NCBI GenBank assembly: GCA_051305935.1
Contig: JBPPMG010000149.1
Span: 1-5,813, forward strand
DNA: 5,813 nt
Direction: 5' to 3'
DNA from: JACPDH01 sp051305935
GTDB lineage: Bacteria > Acidobacteriota > Thermoanaerobaculia > Gp7-AA8
In this document: positions 1 to 5,813 of the stretch, in pieces
Layout of the letters: each line of letters begins with the position of its first letter
Position numbering within the stretch: position 1 is the stretch's first letter
Made by a program: the position numbers and the translations under genes
The notes under the pieces: generated by a model
What the model was told of the DNA's origin: nothing
Seen by the model: the letters and a program-made list of their open reading frames with translations, nothing else
Databases searched by the model: none

Positions 1-1006
1 CCCAGATCTGCGCGTGGTAGAGCGGGATGCCGCCCGTCGGGTAGACGCCGACGGGGAGCGACAAGCTCCTCACGTCAGGCCCGCGCAGCCAGGTCGCAGA
101 GGCGTGCGGGACGGTGCCGTCTCCCTCGGCGGTGGCGGTGAAGGTGGCGCTGCCGGTGACGAGGTCGGCGCGCGTGTCGGTCGCGGCTCCGAAGCCGGCG
201 ACGTTCGTGATCGGGATGTTCGCGGCAGGGAAGTCGGGCGTCCGCCGGAGACGCGTCGCGTGCGCCGCCATCGGCTCCATCCGCGTTCGCCAGCTCGCCG
301 GGATCCACGCGGTCGCGACCATTGGCGAGACGCTGCTGTTGCCTCGTCGCGCGAACGACGGCGGCACGTCGGCGGGGATCGCGAGGTCGCGCGGCGGTGG
401 GAGGAGGTCGTAGGCTGCTTGCGCGCCGCGGATGATGCGCATCGATTCGTTCGCGGTGATGCGCGCGCCGGGGACGCCGGTCGACTGTCCCTTCACGAGA
501 TAGCGGAACGACTTGAGCGTGCCGGCCCACGGCACGCCTAACGCGAGAATGTGGCCGATCTTCGCGCCGAGGGCCGGCTCGGCGACGAGGAGCTGGCGGA
601 GGACGAGGCCTCCGGTGGAGTGAATGATCACGAGGACCTTCGTGCCTCCCGCGGACATCTGCTGGATCGCGGTTCGAACCGCGGCCTGGACGATGGTGTC
701 GTCGACGGCGCGGCGCCAGTCCCAGCCGATCGCGCGGAACTCGGCCGGGTCGTTGATCGAGTAGCCGTAGAGCCGCAGGATGTCGTAGAGCGACTGCGCC
801 TGCTTCTCGATGCCGAAGAAGGTGTCGCGGATCGGCTCGCCCGCGCGGAGCTGGGCGAGGTCGGTGACCGCGTCGAGGAACTTCTGCTTCTTCGTGCTGC
901 TGACGAGCGTCTTGAGCGACGGCGGGAAGACGACGTCGTTCGCGGCGTCGACGAGCTCGCTCGCGGGGAAGCCGGGGATGAAGATGACGGGTGGTCGGTT
1001 CGGCAT
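1..1006 (-). CDS. LCAT/PGAP1-like alpha/beta-hydrolase (lipase/acyltransferase), 3' end cut by window edge
   Basis: The frame opens at ATG 1006-1004 and stays open to base 1, giving 335 residues with no stop, so the C-terminus lies outside the window. It begins directly with a core strand and oxyanion-type turn (VIFIPGFPASEL, residues 7-18), with no signal peptide, so a cytosolic protein is likely. Other landmarks are WDWRRA (95-100), a nucleophile elbow IIHSTGGL (127-134) with Ser130 at 619-617, an acid motif EGDGTVP (294-300) with Asp296, and a likely catalytic His331 in LYHAQIW just before the edge. The order Ser, GDGTVP Asp, late His matches the lecithin:cholesterol acyltransferase-like lipase family, which hydrolyses or transfers acyl chains of phospholipids. 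The residue two before Ser is Ile128 rather than Gly. The start is backed by AAGGAG seven bases upstream. It lies 23 nt after the phospholipase gene, so co-transcription is likely. Leu156 uses TTA, rare here. Lipid substrate is inferred; another esterase is possible. Confidence 0.85.
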   Translation of the reverse strand, partial: MPNRPPVIFIPGFPASELVDAANDVVFPPSLKTLVSSTKKQKFLDAVTDLAQLRAGEPIRDTFFGIEKQAQSLYDILRLYGYSINDPAEFRAIGWDWRRAVDDTIVQAAVRTAIQQMSAGGTKVLVIIHSTGGLVLRQLLVAEPALGAKIGHILALGVPWAGTLKSFRYLVKGQSTGVPGARITANESMRIIRGAQAAYDLLPPPRDLAIPADVPPSFARRGNSSVSPMVATAWIPASWRTRMEPMAAHATRLRRTPDFPAANIPITNVAGFGAATDTRADLVTGSATFTATAEGDGTVPHASATWLRGPDVRSLSLPVGVYPTGGIPLYHAQIW

Positions 1007-1013
1007 GGCGTGG

Positions 1014-1019
1014 CTCCTT
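1014..1019 (-). promoter_or_regulatory. Ribosome binding site of the LCAT-like gene
   Basis: AAGGAG on the minus strand, seven bases before ATG 1006-1004. It sits wholly inside the 23-nt gap after the upstream stop TAG (1032-1030). This fixes the start of the LCAT-like gene and leaves no room for a separate promoter in the gap, so the gene is expected to be translated from the upstream transcript. Confidence 0.8.
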
Positions 1020-1029
1020 GTTCTCACTG

Positions 1030-4000
1030 CTATAAGCGGGTGATGAACTCCTTGAAGGTTCCCGCAGGCGAGTTGCCGCGCCCACTGAGCTCCTCGATCA
1101 CATGCACGCCGAGGGCGCGGTAGCTTTCGAACTGCACCTCGGTGAACCACTGGTCGGACGTCGCTTCGTGGGGGAAGGCCGCGTTCTCTCTCGCGTAGTT
1201 GCACACGTCCGCCGGCTCGCGACCGCAGATCGAGGGCTTTATGTACACGAGCGTCCCGGGAGGAGCGTGGGGGTCGACGGCGTCGTAGTGGATCACGCCG
1301 ACGGCGTGGTAGCGCCCTCCTGCGCCCTCGGAGCGCGACTTGATCCGCAGGTTGTCGATCGTGATCGGAATGCCGAGGTCGATGCGGATCTTGCGAATCG
1401 CGTTTCCCAGGTCTTCGAACGCAGTATTCTGGTCACAGCCCGCATCGCTGACGATGATGGTGTGGCAGCGACGGCGCACCATTTCATACAGTCCGAGGTT
1501 CTCGAAATGACCACCGTCGGAGAGGTACACCCAGGGTCTCCGAGCATTGGTCTTACCGAGCGCTTCGAGGAGGATCGGAAGCAGCGCGAAGCGCGGTGAG
1601 TGCTCCGTGTAGCTGTGCTGGCCCGGAAAGCCCGGGTTCGGCAGCCACCATCCGAGGCGGATGTTGAAGAACGCCAGCAGGAACGAGACGGCGGAGGAGC
1701 TGTGGTACCCCATGTTCGGGCTGACGGCTGCGCCGCTGATGGCGACGCTCGTGCCGAGAGTAAGTCCCTCTGCGTACTTCTCTGACTCACGATAGCCCAG
1801 CCGAGCCGCTCCCGCGTGAAACGGAGACGCGGTGAAGGACTCGGCCTTGCGCTGCTGCCAGGCGAGATTCTCTCCCTGCACGAGGTTGAGCGCGATGTTC
1901 ACGACGTGCAGCGGCCTGACGTGTTTTAGTTCGTGCAGCGGGACGTTGTCGCGCTCGTCGAAGCCTGTGAACCGGTGTGGCTGTCGGTTCGGATTCGTTG
2001 CGCCGAGGTATGCGCGAACGAGCCTGTTGCGATAGAGGGCGTGCATTGAGAATCGATTGATGTGCACGGTGACCGACGAGACGACCGAGGCTGCGAGCAG
2101 GAAGGCCAGCAGGAGCCAGACGACTCGCGGCGAAGCCTGTCGCAGCGATTGTGCGTGCGCCGCGCCAGTGGCGGGTAAAGGGCTCGCGATCAGCTTGCGC
2201 CACCGATCACTCGGGTCCTTCGCTTGCGGGTTTCCGTGCGCCGCAGCTCCCGAGCCGAGCGGCCTCACTTCGGGCGACTTGTCGGGACGAGAGGTCTTCG
2301 CGATCACGAATCGATCCGTCGTGTGGATCGCTGACGGTGTCGGGCTCGAGGCGGCCGTGCGTTGCGCGAGCGCGCTTACCCGGTGGACGAGGGGTGTGGT
2401 GATCGCCGCGAGCAGCACGAGTATGGTGAGCGCGAAGAGTGGGGCGGCTACCGCCAGCGCGTAGCGACCGAGCCCTCCGCCGAGCTTTGCGCGTTCTTGT
2501 TCGGTCGCCGGTGAAGCGGCGCTGCGCCCGAGAAGGAGAGTCGTCACGCCGGTGACTCCGCCTAGCGCCGAGACGATGCGTGGGAACTCGCCCAGTACGA
2601 TCGGGCCAAGAATGACGATCGCGTTGGTGAGAGTGACGAGCGTCGCGAGGATCAGCGTCCATCCCGCCAGTCGCGCCCACCACTCCCGGTCTTCGTCATC
2701 GTTTAGCTTGCCCGCCACGCCACTGAAGATCGTCGTTTGGAGGAAAAACAGAAGGAAGTACGCGGCGGGGCCGAAGGTCGCGAAGAGCTCGAGGTTGAGC
2801 TCCGAGAATGTCGCAGGGGTCGAGGCCGCGCTCGACGCCGGTATCCGTATCAGTTTTGCGAATCCCCAGATGAACACCCCCGTACCCGCTCCCGTCACCA
2901 GCGCCGCCAGCAGCTCGAGCGACTGTCGTGGTCGGCTCGCGGCACTACGAAGGCCCGGTGGTGGGTCGATGTTCGATCGCTTGAAGGCGCGTACCACTCG
3001 CACGTAGTAGGCGTACCAGCCGATGCAAAAACCGATCGAGGTCGTCGCGATGAGAAGTTCGAGAGGCGGGAGGTCTCCGGCGTTGTGTACGCGGAGAAAA
3101 CAGAGGATGAACGGCTGAACGAACGCCAGCAACAGTACGAGGAAAATGCCGGCGTCACGCCAGCGGCGTCGTGCTCCCTGCCGCGGAGCGTCGTCGACGA
3201 CCCCGGCAATCGGTCGCAGGAGCCCGAGCAGCAGGATCGTAAGAAACCCGCAGACCAGCAGCGCGACGGTCACCGCGAGCATCGGTGCGTAGATGGCCCG
3301 CAACGTGACCATCCAGATTCGAGGGAGGACGAGTATGGCCATGATCGCCGGAACGAGCACGAGCCAGATCAGCACGAGGTTGCGCAGATACGTGGCGACG
3401 AGTGTCCATGAGTCGGGAGAGACGAGCCCCAGTTTCGGCGTCAGGTAGTTGCTGTATGCGCGCAGGTGTGCGATCGGCTTCGCTTCCGGCTGCAACGGAT
3501 CCCGGGTCCCCTGCGAGAGGCCGTCGGCGACCGATTGTGCGCCGTTTCCGCGCGCGAGCCACGTCGTGAGCCAGCTGCCGATGAATCCGCCGCCGGAGAC
3601 GGTCGAAAGGTAGTCCACTTTGTCCAGAAGTCCCTGCCGCGCGAGACCCTGCAGGACGCCGAGTCCGAACGTGGCGCTTCGAATCCCACCGCCGGAGAGA
3701 CATAGTGCTACCGGTTCGAGAGTGTGCATCGCCGTGATGGCCTTGCGGGTCCGTTTCCGGTGAACCGGCTCGATCCAGGGGCAAAAGGCTTTTTCGAGCA
3801 GGAGACGGTTGCGATGACACACGTCGGCCGGCGACAGTCCTCCGACAGTTGCCTCGAGCGGTTGGTCGAATTCCGCGTCCCAGTTGATCGCGGGCCTTGC
3901 CCCGCTCCACGGGCGGAGTCCCGCCCGGTCGAGGTGTTCCTGACGAAGTAGCGCGTTGAGCAGCGAACACAACGCCGCTACGTCGTCATCTCCGGCCTCA

Positions 4001-4413
4001 CGCCAATCGCGGTTGTCCAGGGCGGGCGAGCATCCGAGCTTTTGCGCAGCCCACGAACCGAAACCTTCAGAAAAGGGCTTTGGATGGGGACTGGAGGGCT
4101 GGAAGAGTTTCCACGACGACGACGAACTCGCTCCCGGCTGTTTGCCGGGGAGCCGAGCGACCCAGGCCCAGAGTCTGTCTTCGTTCGTGAGTGCGTCGAT
4201 GAGGCCCGGCATGCCGAGCAGGTCGTCTTGCTGAACGTACCAGGCCTTTCCCGGGTGTGGGTCTGGTTCACGCTCGGCGGATGCCTCAGCGTCCGTGCTC
4301 TCAGCCTTCGACGGGTCGCGAGGTTCGGGCTTGGGGGGCTTGCGCGCCTCGGTGATTGCATCGTGTTCCTGCTCGAGGACTTCACACCAGTGCAGGGGTC
4401 CTGGCTCAGTCAT
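1030..4413 (-). CDS. Membrane-embedded patatin-like phospholipase with split catalytic domain
   Basis: This is a serine/aspartate acyl hydrolase predicted to act on membrane phospholipids. Residues 1-230 are an unrecognised N-terminal part with a charged, proline-rich stretch (24-56). The first catalytic half has the oxyanion motif LSGGGIRSATFG (239-250) and nucleophile Ser273 in STVSGGGFIGS (270-280; codon 3597-3595). About ten hydrophobic helices follow, near 343-363, 372-399, 421-440, 450-471, 499-520, 541-565, 582-607, 611-630, 650-675 and 763-783. The second half carries SDGGHFENLG (965-974) with catalytic Asp966 (codon 1518-1516) and SDAGCD (989-994). Positive loops at 400-420 and 472-498 fit a cytosolic side, so an even helix count puts both halves in the cytoplasm and loop 681-762 in the periplasm. 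At 1127 residues it is far longer than simple patatins (about 300). The elbow reads TVSGG, not GxSxG. The start follows GGAGGT by eight bases. GC and codon bias are lower than in both neighbours. Confidence 0.93.
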   Translation of the reverse strand: MTEPGPLHWCEVLEQEHDAITEARKPPKPEPRDPSKAESTDAEASAEREPDPHPGKAWYVQQDDLLGMPGLIDALTNEDRLWAWVARLPGKQPGASSSSSWKLFQPSSPHPKPFSEGFGSWAAQKLGCSPALDNRDWREAGDDDVAALCSLLNALLRQEHLDRAGLRPWSGARPAINWDAEFDQPLEATVGGLSPADVCHRNRLLLEKAFCPWIEPVHRKRTRKAITAMHTLEPVALCLSGGGIRSATFGLGVLQGLARQGLLDKVDYLSTVSGGGFIGSWLTTWLARGNGAQSVADGLSQGTRDPLQPEAKPIAHLRAYSNYLTPKLGLVSPDSWTLVATYLRNLVLIWLVLVPAIMAILVLPRIWMVTLRAIYAPMLAVTVALLVCGFLTILLLGLLRPIAGVVDDAPRQGARRRWRDAGIFLVLLLAFVQPFILCFLRVHNAGDLPPLELLIATTSIGFCIGWYAYYVRVVRAFKRSNIDPPPGLRSAASRPRQSLELLAALVTGAGTGVFIWGFAKLIRIPASSAASTPATFSELNLELFATFGPAAYFLLFFLQTTIFSGVAGKLNDDEDREWWARLAGWTLILATLVTLTNAIVILGPIVLGEFPRIVSALGGVTGVTTLLLGRSAASPATEQERAKLGGGLGRYALAVAAPLFALTILVLLAAITTPLVHRVSALAQRTAASSPTPSAIHTTDRFVIAKTSRPDKSPEVRPLGSGAAAHGNPQAKDPSDRWRKLIASPLPATGAAHAQSLRQASPRVVWLLLAFLLAASVVSSVTVHINRFSMHALYRNRLVRAYLGATNPNRQPHRFTGFDERDNVPLHELKHVRPLHVVNIALNLVQGENLAWQQRKAESFTASPFHAGAARLGYRESEKYAEGLTLGTSVAISGAAVSPNMGYHSSSAVSFLLAFFNIRLGWWLPNPGFPGQHSYTEHSPRFALLPILLEALGKTNARRPWVYLSDGGHFENLGLYEMVRRRCHTIIVSDAGCDQNTAFEDLGNAIRKIRIDLGIPITIDNLRIKSRSEGAGGRYHAVGVIHYDAVDPHAPPGTLVYIKPSICGREPADVCNYARENAAFPHEATSDQWFTEVQFESYRALGVHVIEELSGRGNSPAGTFKEFITRL
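2374..3396 (-). other. Region encoding the multi-helix membrane insert of the phospholipase
   Basis: This stretch codes for residues 340-680, containing nine of the ten predicted membrane helices (the tenth is at 763-783). It separates the nucleophile Ser273 from Asp966. Short polar loops after helices 3, 5 and 7 and positively charged loops after helices 2 and 4 follow the positive-inside rule. Helix limits were judged by eye from hydrophobic runs; the weakest is 611-630. Confidence 0.75.
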
Positions 4414-4421
4414 GGCTGACT

Positions 4422-4427
4422 ACCTCC
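4422..4427 (-). promoter_or_regulatory. Ribosome binding site of the patatin-like gene
   Basis: GGAGGT on the minus strand, eight bases before ATG 4413-4411. It is a near-ideal Shine-Dalgarno sequence at normal spacing and supports this start over internal methionines such as residue 68. Confidence 0.8.
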
Positions 4428-4448
4428 AACGGTCTTCGGGCCGAGACG

Positions 4449-4467
4449 GTCCGCCACTCGGGCGGAC
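4449..4467 (-). other. Perfect 7-bp hairpin in the spacer between the MBL and patatin genes
   Basis: The minus strand reads GTCCGCC, loop CGAGT, GGCGGAC, a perfect GC-rich stem inside the 91-nt spacer (4414-4504). It ends 21 bases before the GGAGGT ribosome binding site. No T run follows it, so a classical intrinsic terminator is not supported. It could be an attenuator, an mRNA-stabilising or processing stem, or chance in GC-rich DNA. I see no convincing -35/-10 promoter in the spacer. Confidence 0.4.
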
Positions 4468-4504
4468 GTTGCAACGACGAATGGCGACAGCCTGCTCCCA
4501 GGGA

Positions 4505-5725
4505 TCACACCGCCACCACCGCATCCGTGTACACGTCCCCGCTCCTCTTGAACCCCTTCACCGTTCCCGTCTCGTCGCTCCGCGCCACGCGGTGGCTGCT
4601 CCGCTGACCGAGTGCTTTCAGCAGCGAAGGCAGCGGGATCTTCTTGAACTTCTTCGTCTCCCGCGTGCAGACCATCGCGGAGAAGCCTCCCTTGTCGAGA
4701 ACCGTCTCGACGAAGTTTCGCGGGGTGGCGTTGTGGCTGCCGTGGTGGCCGACCTTGAGGAAGTTGGTCCTCTCGAGCAACTCGTGGAACTCGGGGTCCG
4801 CGAGGGCGTTCTGCCAAGTGCCCCATTGGGCGTCGCCGGGGAAGAGGAGATGCGCGCGGCCTGACTCGAACATGAGGAGGAGGCTCGTGCCGTTGACTGC
4901 TTTGTCGAGCTGGACTGCGACGGCGAAGGGGTCTTCGGCCGCGAGTTTCTCGAGGTCGCGCAGGTTGCGCTGCGTCAGTTTGAAGGCGGCGAGCTGGGCG
5001 TCGAAGGCGGCACCCGTCAGCTCGAAGCTCTTCGCGAAGAGTGACGCCGCGGAGCCGTTGCCTCCGCCTTCCGCCGCGGCGCGACGCAACTCGTAGGCGC
5101 CGCCCTTCGGCGGGTCCATGTCGCGGATCACTTCCGGATCGCGCGACGGGCCCATCGCGTGAATCGTGACGCCCGGCAGGAGGTCGGTTTGAAACGTCTG
5201 CGCGGATCGCGCCTTCGGCGGGAGGTAGCGGACCCTCGCCTTGTTCGCGAAGCCGCCGTGCAGCGTCGCCATCGCCTTCGCGTTCGTCAGCGAGTTGTCG
5301 ACGATCTCCATGATCGCGAGCGGCGCGTTCATCTCTCGGAGCGCCTTGTGAATTGTCAGCGCTTTCTTCGACTGTTTGTCGCGGATCTTCTTCGCCTGCG
5401 GGTCGGTCGGGTGCTCGGTCCACGGCATCCACACCTCACCCACTTCGACCTCGCGCCAGCGCGCGCTCTCGAAGCCGACGACGTGGTCGCGGTGACGATG
5501 CGTCGCGATGACGACGTCGATGCGGGGCTTCTCGCCGTCGTCGGTGACGTCGGCGATGATCTGGTCGACGACCTGGCTCATGGTGTACGGCCCCGGGCCG
5601 CTCGGGTGGACGCCGCAATCGATGAGGACGTTGTGGTCGCGGTTCGTCCCGGGGAAGCGGATAAGGAACGAGTCGCCGAGGCCGACGTTGTACATGCGGA
5701 TTCTGACCTTCTTGGTGCTAGGCAT
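4505..5725 (-). CDS. ComEC/Rec2-type MBL-fold metallo-hydrolase, stand-alone
   Basis: A 406-residue metallo-beta-lactamase-fold hydrolase with no signal peptide or membrane helix, so probably cytosolic. First strands are VRIRMYNVGLGDSFLI (7-22) and NVLIDCG (32-38). The metal motif THRHRDHVVG (75-84) supplies His76, His78, Asp80 and His81. Asp298 lies in LLFPGDAQWG (293-302), and His327/His328 in KVGHHGSHNA (324-333). The order N-x-S strand (NGTSLLLMFE, 278-287), P-G-D, then HHGS is the signature of the C-terminal MBL domain of ComEC, but the competence channel helices are absent, so this is not a DNA-uptake protein. Residues about 205-275 look like an alanine-rich helical insert between core strands. 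Related stand-alone proteins are poorly characterised; nuclease, phosphodiesterase or other ester hydrolysis all fit. It is the first visible gene of the set, 91 nt ahead of the phospholipase. The start fits the first strand; only a weak GAGG lies nine bases upstream. Confidence 0.9.
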   Translation of the reverse strand: MPSTKKVRIRMYNVGLGDSFLIRFPGTNRDHNVLIDCGVHPSGPGPYTMSQVVDQIIADVTDDGEKPRIDVVIATHRHRDHVVGFESARWREVEVGEVWMPWTEHPTDPQAKKIRDKQSKKALTIHKALREMNAPLAIMEIVDNSLTNAKAMATLHGGFANKARVRYLPPKARSAQTFQTDLLPGVTIHAMGPSRDPEVIRDMDPPKGGAYELRRAAAEGGGNGSAASLFAKSFELTGAAFDAQLAAFKLTQRNLRDLEKLAAEDPFAVAVQLDKAVNGTSLLLMFESGRAHLLFPGDAQWGTWQNALADPEFHELLERTNFLKVGHHGSHNATPRNFVETVLDKGGFSAMVCTRETKKFKKIPLPSLLKALGQRSSHRVARSDETGTVKGFKRSGDVYTDAVVAV

Positions 5726-5734
5726 GGCGAAGGG

Positions 5735-5738
5735 CCTC
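5735..5738 (-). promoter_or_regulatory. Weak ribosome binding site of the MBL-fold gene
   Basis: GAGG on the minus strand, nine bases before ATG 5725-5723. It is much weaker than the sites of the two downstream genes, so this first gene may be translated at a lower level. The start itself is favoured because the first core strand begins at residue 7. Confidence 0.4.
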
Positions 5739-5768
5739 GGGGTGCGGGTGGAAGGAGGTGTCGATGTG

Positions 5769-5790
5769 GCGCAGGCACTCCTGCCTGCGC
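5769..5790. repeat. Perfect 9-bp inverted repeat, 4-base loop
   Basis: GCGCAGGCA and TGCCTGCGC flank the loop CTCC (plus-strand reading). It lies 43 bases upstream of the MBL start. On either strand it would form a very stable RNA hairpin. No T run follows on either side, so it is not a classical terminator. It may be an intergenic palindromic repeat, a transcript-end stem from a gene beyond the edge, or a 5' leader structure. Confidence 0.6.
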
Positions 5791-5805
5791 GTCGCCGAAG
5801 GCGAC
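5791..5805. repeat. Perfect 6-bp inverted repeat abutting the 9-bp hairpin
   Basis: GTCGCC and GGCGAC flank the loop GAA (plus-strand reading). It starts at the very next base after the larger hairpin, so the two stems would stack as a tandem pair. This arrangement resembles dispersed intergenic palindromic elements more than a single regulatory site, but only one copy is visible in the window. Confidence 0.45.
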
Positions 5806-5813
5806 CGGTGGTG

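Larger units (their letters stand above)
5752..5813 (+). other. Possible divergent gene start (Shine-Dalgarno plus ATG), cut by window edge
   Basis: The plus strand has AAGGAGGTG at 5752-5760, a nine-base match to the anti-Shine-Dalgarno tail, followed three bases later by ATG at 5764-5766. The frame stays open for the remaining 16 codons (MWRRHSCLRVAEGDRW). Against a real gene: only 38 bases separate it from the MBL start on the other strand, the codons form a perfect hairpin that would hinder initiation, and 16 residues show no family. It may be a divergent gene, a leader peptide or a coincidence. Confidence 0.2.

Noticed and set aside
75..1085. Long minus-strand open frame of 336 residues, Arg/Pro/Ala-rich
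   Set aside because: It is out of frame with the LCAT-like gene, which has recognisable motifs and a good ribosome binding site over the same bases. The shadow has low-complexity composition typical of GC-rich DNA.
551..1123. Plus-strand open frame of 190 residues
   Set aside because: It is antisense to the LCAT-like gene, Asp/Glu/Arg/Val-rich, and without a recognisable fold.
2737..3411. Plus-strand open frame of 224 residues, very rich in charged residues
   Set aside because: It lies antisense to the membrane insert of the phospholipase. Its composition is the expected complement of hydrophobic codons, and no domain is visible.
4449..4467. Intrinsic terminator between the MBL and patatin genes
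   Set aside because: The stem is perfect, but the bases after it on the minus strand are CGTCTCGG, with no T run.
4410..5432. Minus-strand open frame of 340 residues overlapping the MBL gene
   Set aside because: It is another frame of the MBL region, with Arg/Pro repeats and no motifs. The MBL frame carries all metal ligands.
1030..5725. CBASS operon with a patatin effector (CapV-like)
   Set aside because: No CD-NTase, E1/E2, JAB or HORMA gene is visible, and the phospholipase is a large membrane protein rather than a compact soluble CapV type. A partner outside the window cannot be excluded.
4505..5725. ComEC competence protein
   Set aside because: At 406 residues with no membrane helices, only the MBL part of ComEC is represented.

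Overview
The window is GC-rich DNA, roughly 60-75% by eye. Its codon use leans strongly to C/G third positions, with CTC favoured over CTG for leucine in the two outer genes. That suits a high-GC bacterium, with a myxobacterium-like (Myxococcota/Polyangia) source as the best guess. This is inferred from composition and gene style only. There is no rRNA, tRNA, CRISPR array, transposase or integrase.

Layout: almost everything is one co-directional minus-strand gene set, read from the right edge to the left. (1) 5725-4505 encodes a stand-alone metallo-beta-lactamase-fold hydrolase of the ComEC/Rec2 type (406 aa). (2) After a 91-nt spacer with a short perfect hairpin and a strong ribosome binding site, 4413-1030 encodes a large (1127 aa) patatin-like phospholipase. 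Its catalytic Ser and Asp lie on opposite sides of a membrane insert of about ten helices. (3) After only 23 nt, again with a strong ribosome binding site, 1006 to the left edge encodes an LCAT/PGAP1-like alpha/beta-hydrolase. It is open to base 1 with no stop in the window, so its 3' end is missing and an ordinary ORF scan can overlook it. The right 88 nt hold two adjacent perfect hairpins and a plus-strand Shine-Dalgarno/ATG pair that may or may not mark a divergent gene.

Together: two of the three products are serine hydrolases expected to act on lipids or acyl esters, one of them built into the membrane. The third is a cytosolic metallo-hydrolase of uncertain substrate. The spacing and shared strand argue for one transcript and a joint function, perhaps membrane-lipid remodelling or a membrane-damaging stress or defence module. 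No sensor, nucleotide cyclase or nuclease partner is visible, so the function stays inferred. The phospholipase gene is clearly less GC-rich and less codon-biased than its neighbours, so the set may have been assembled from different sources.
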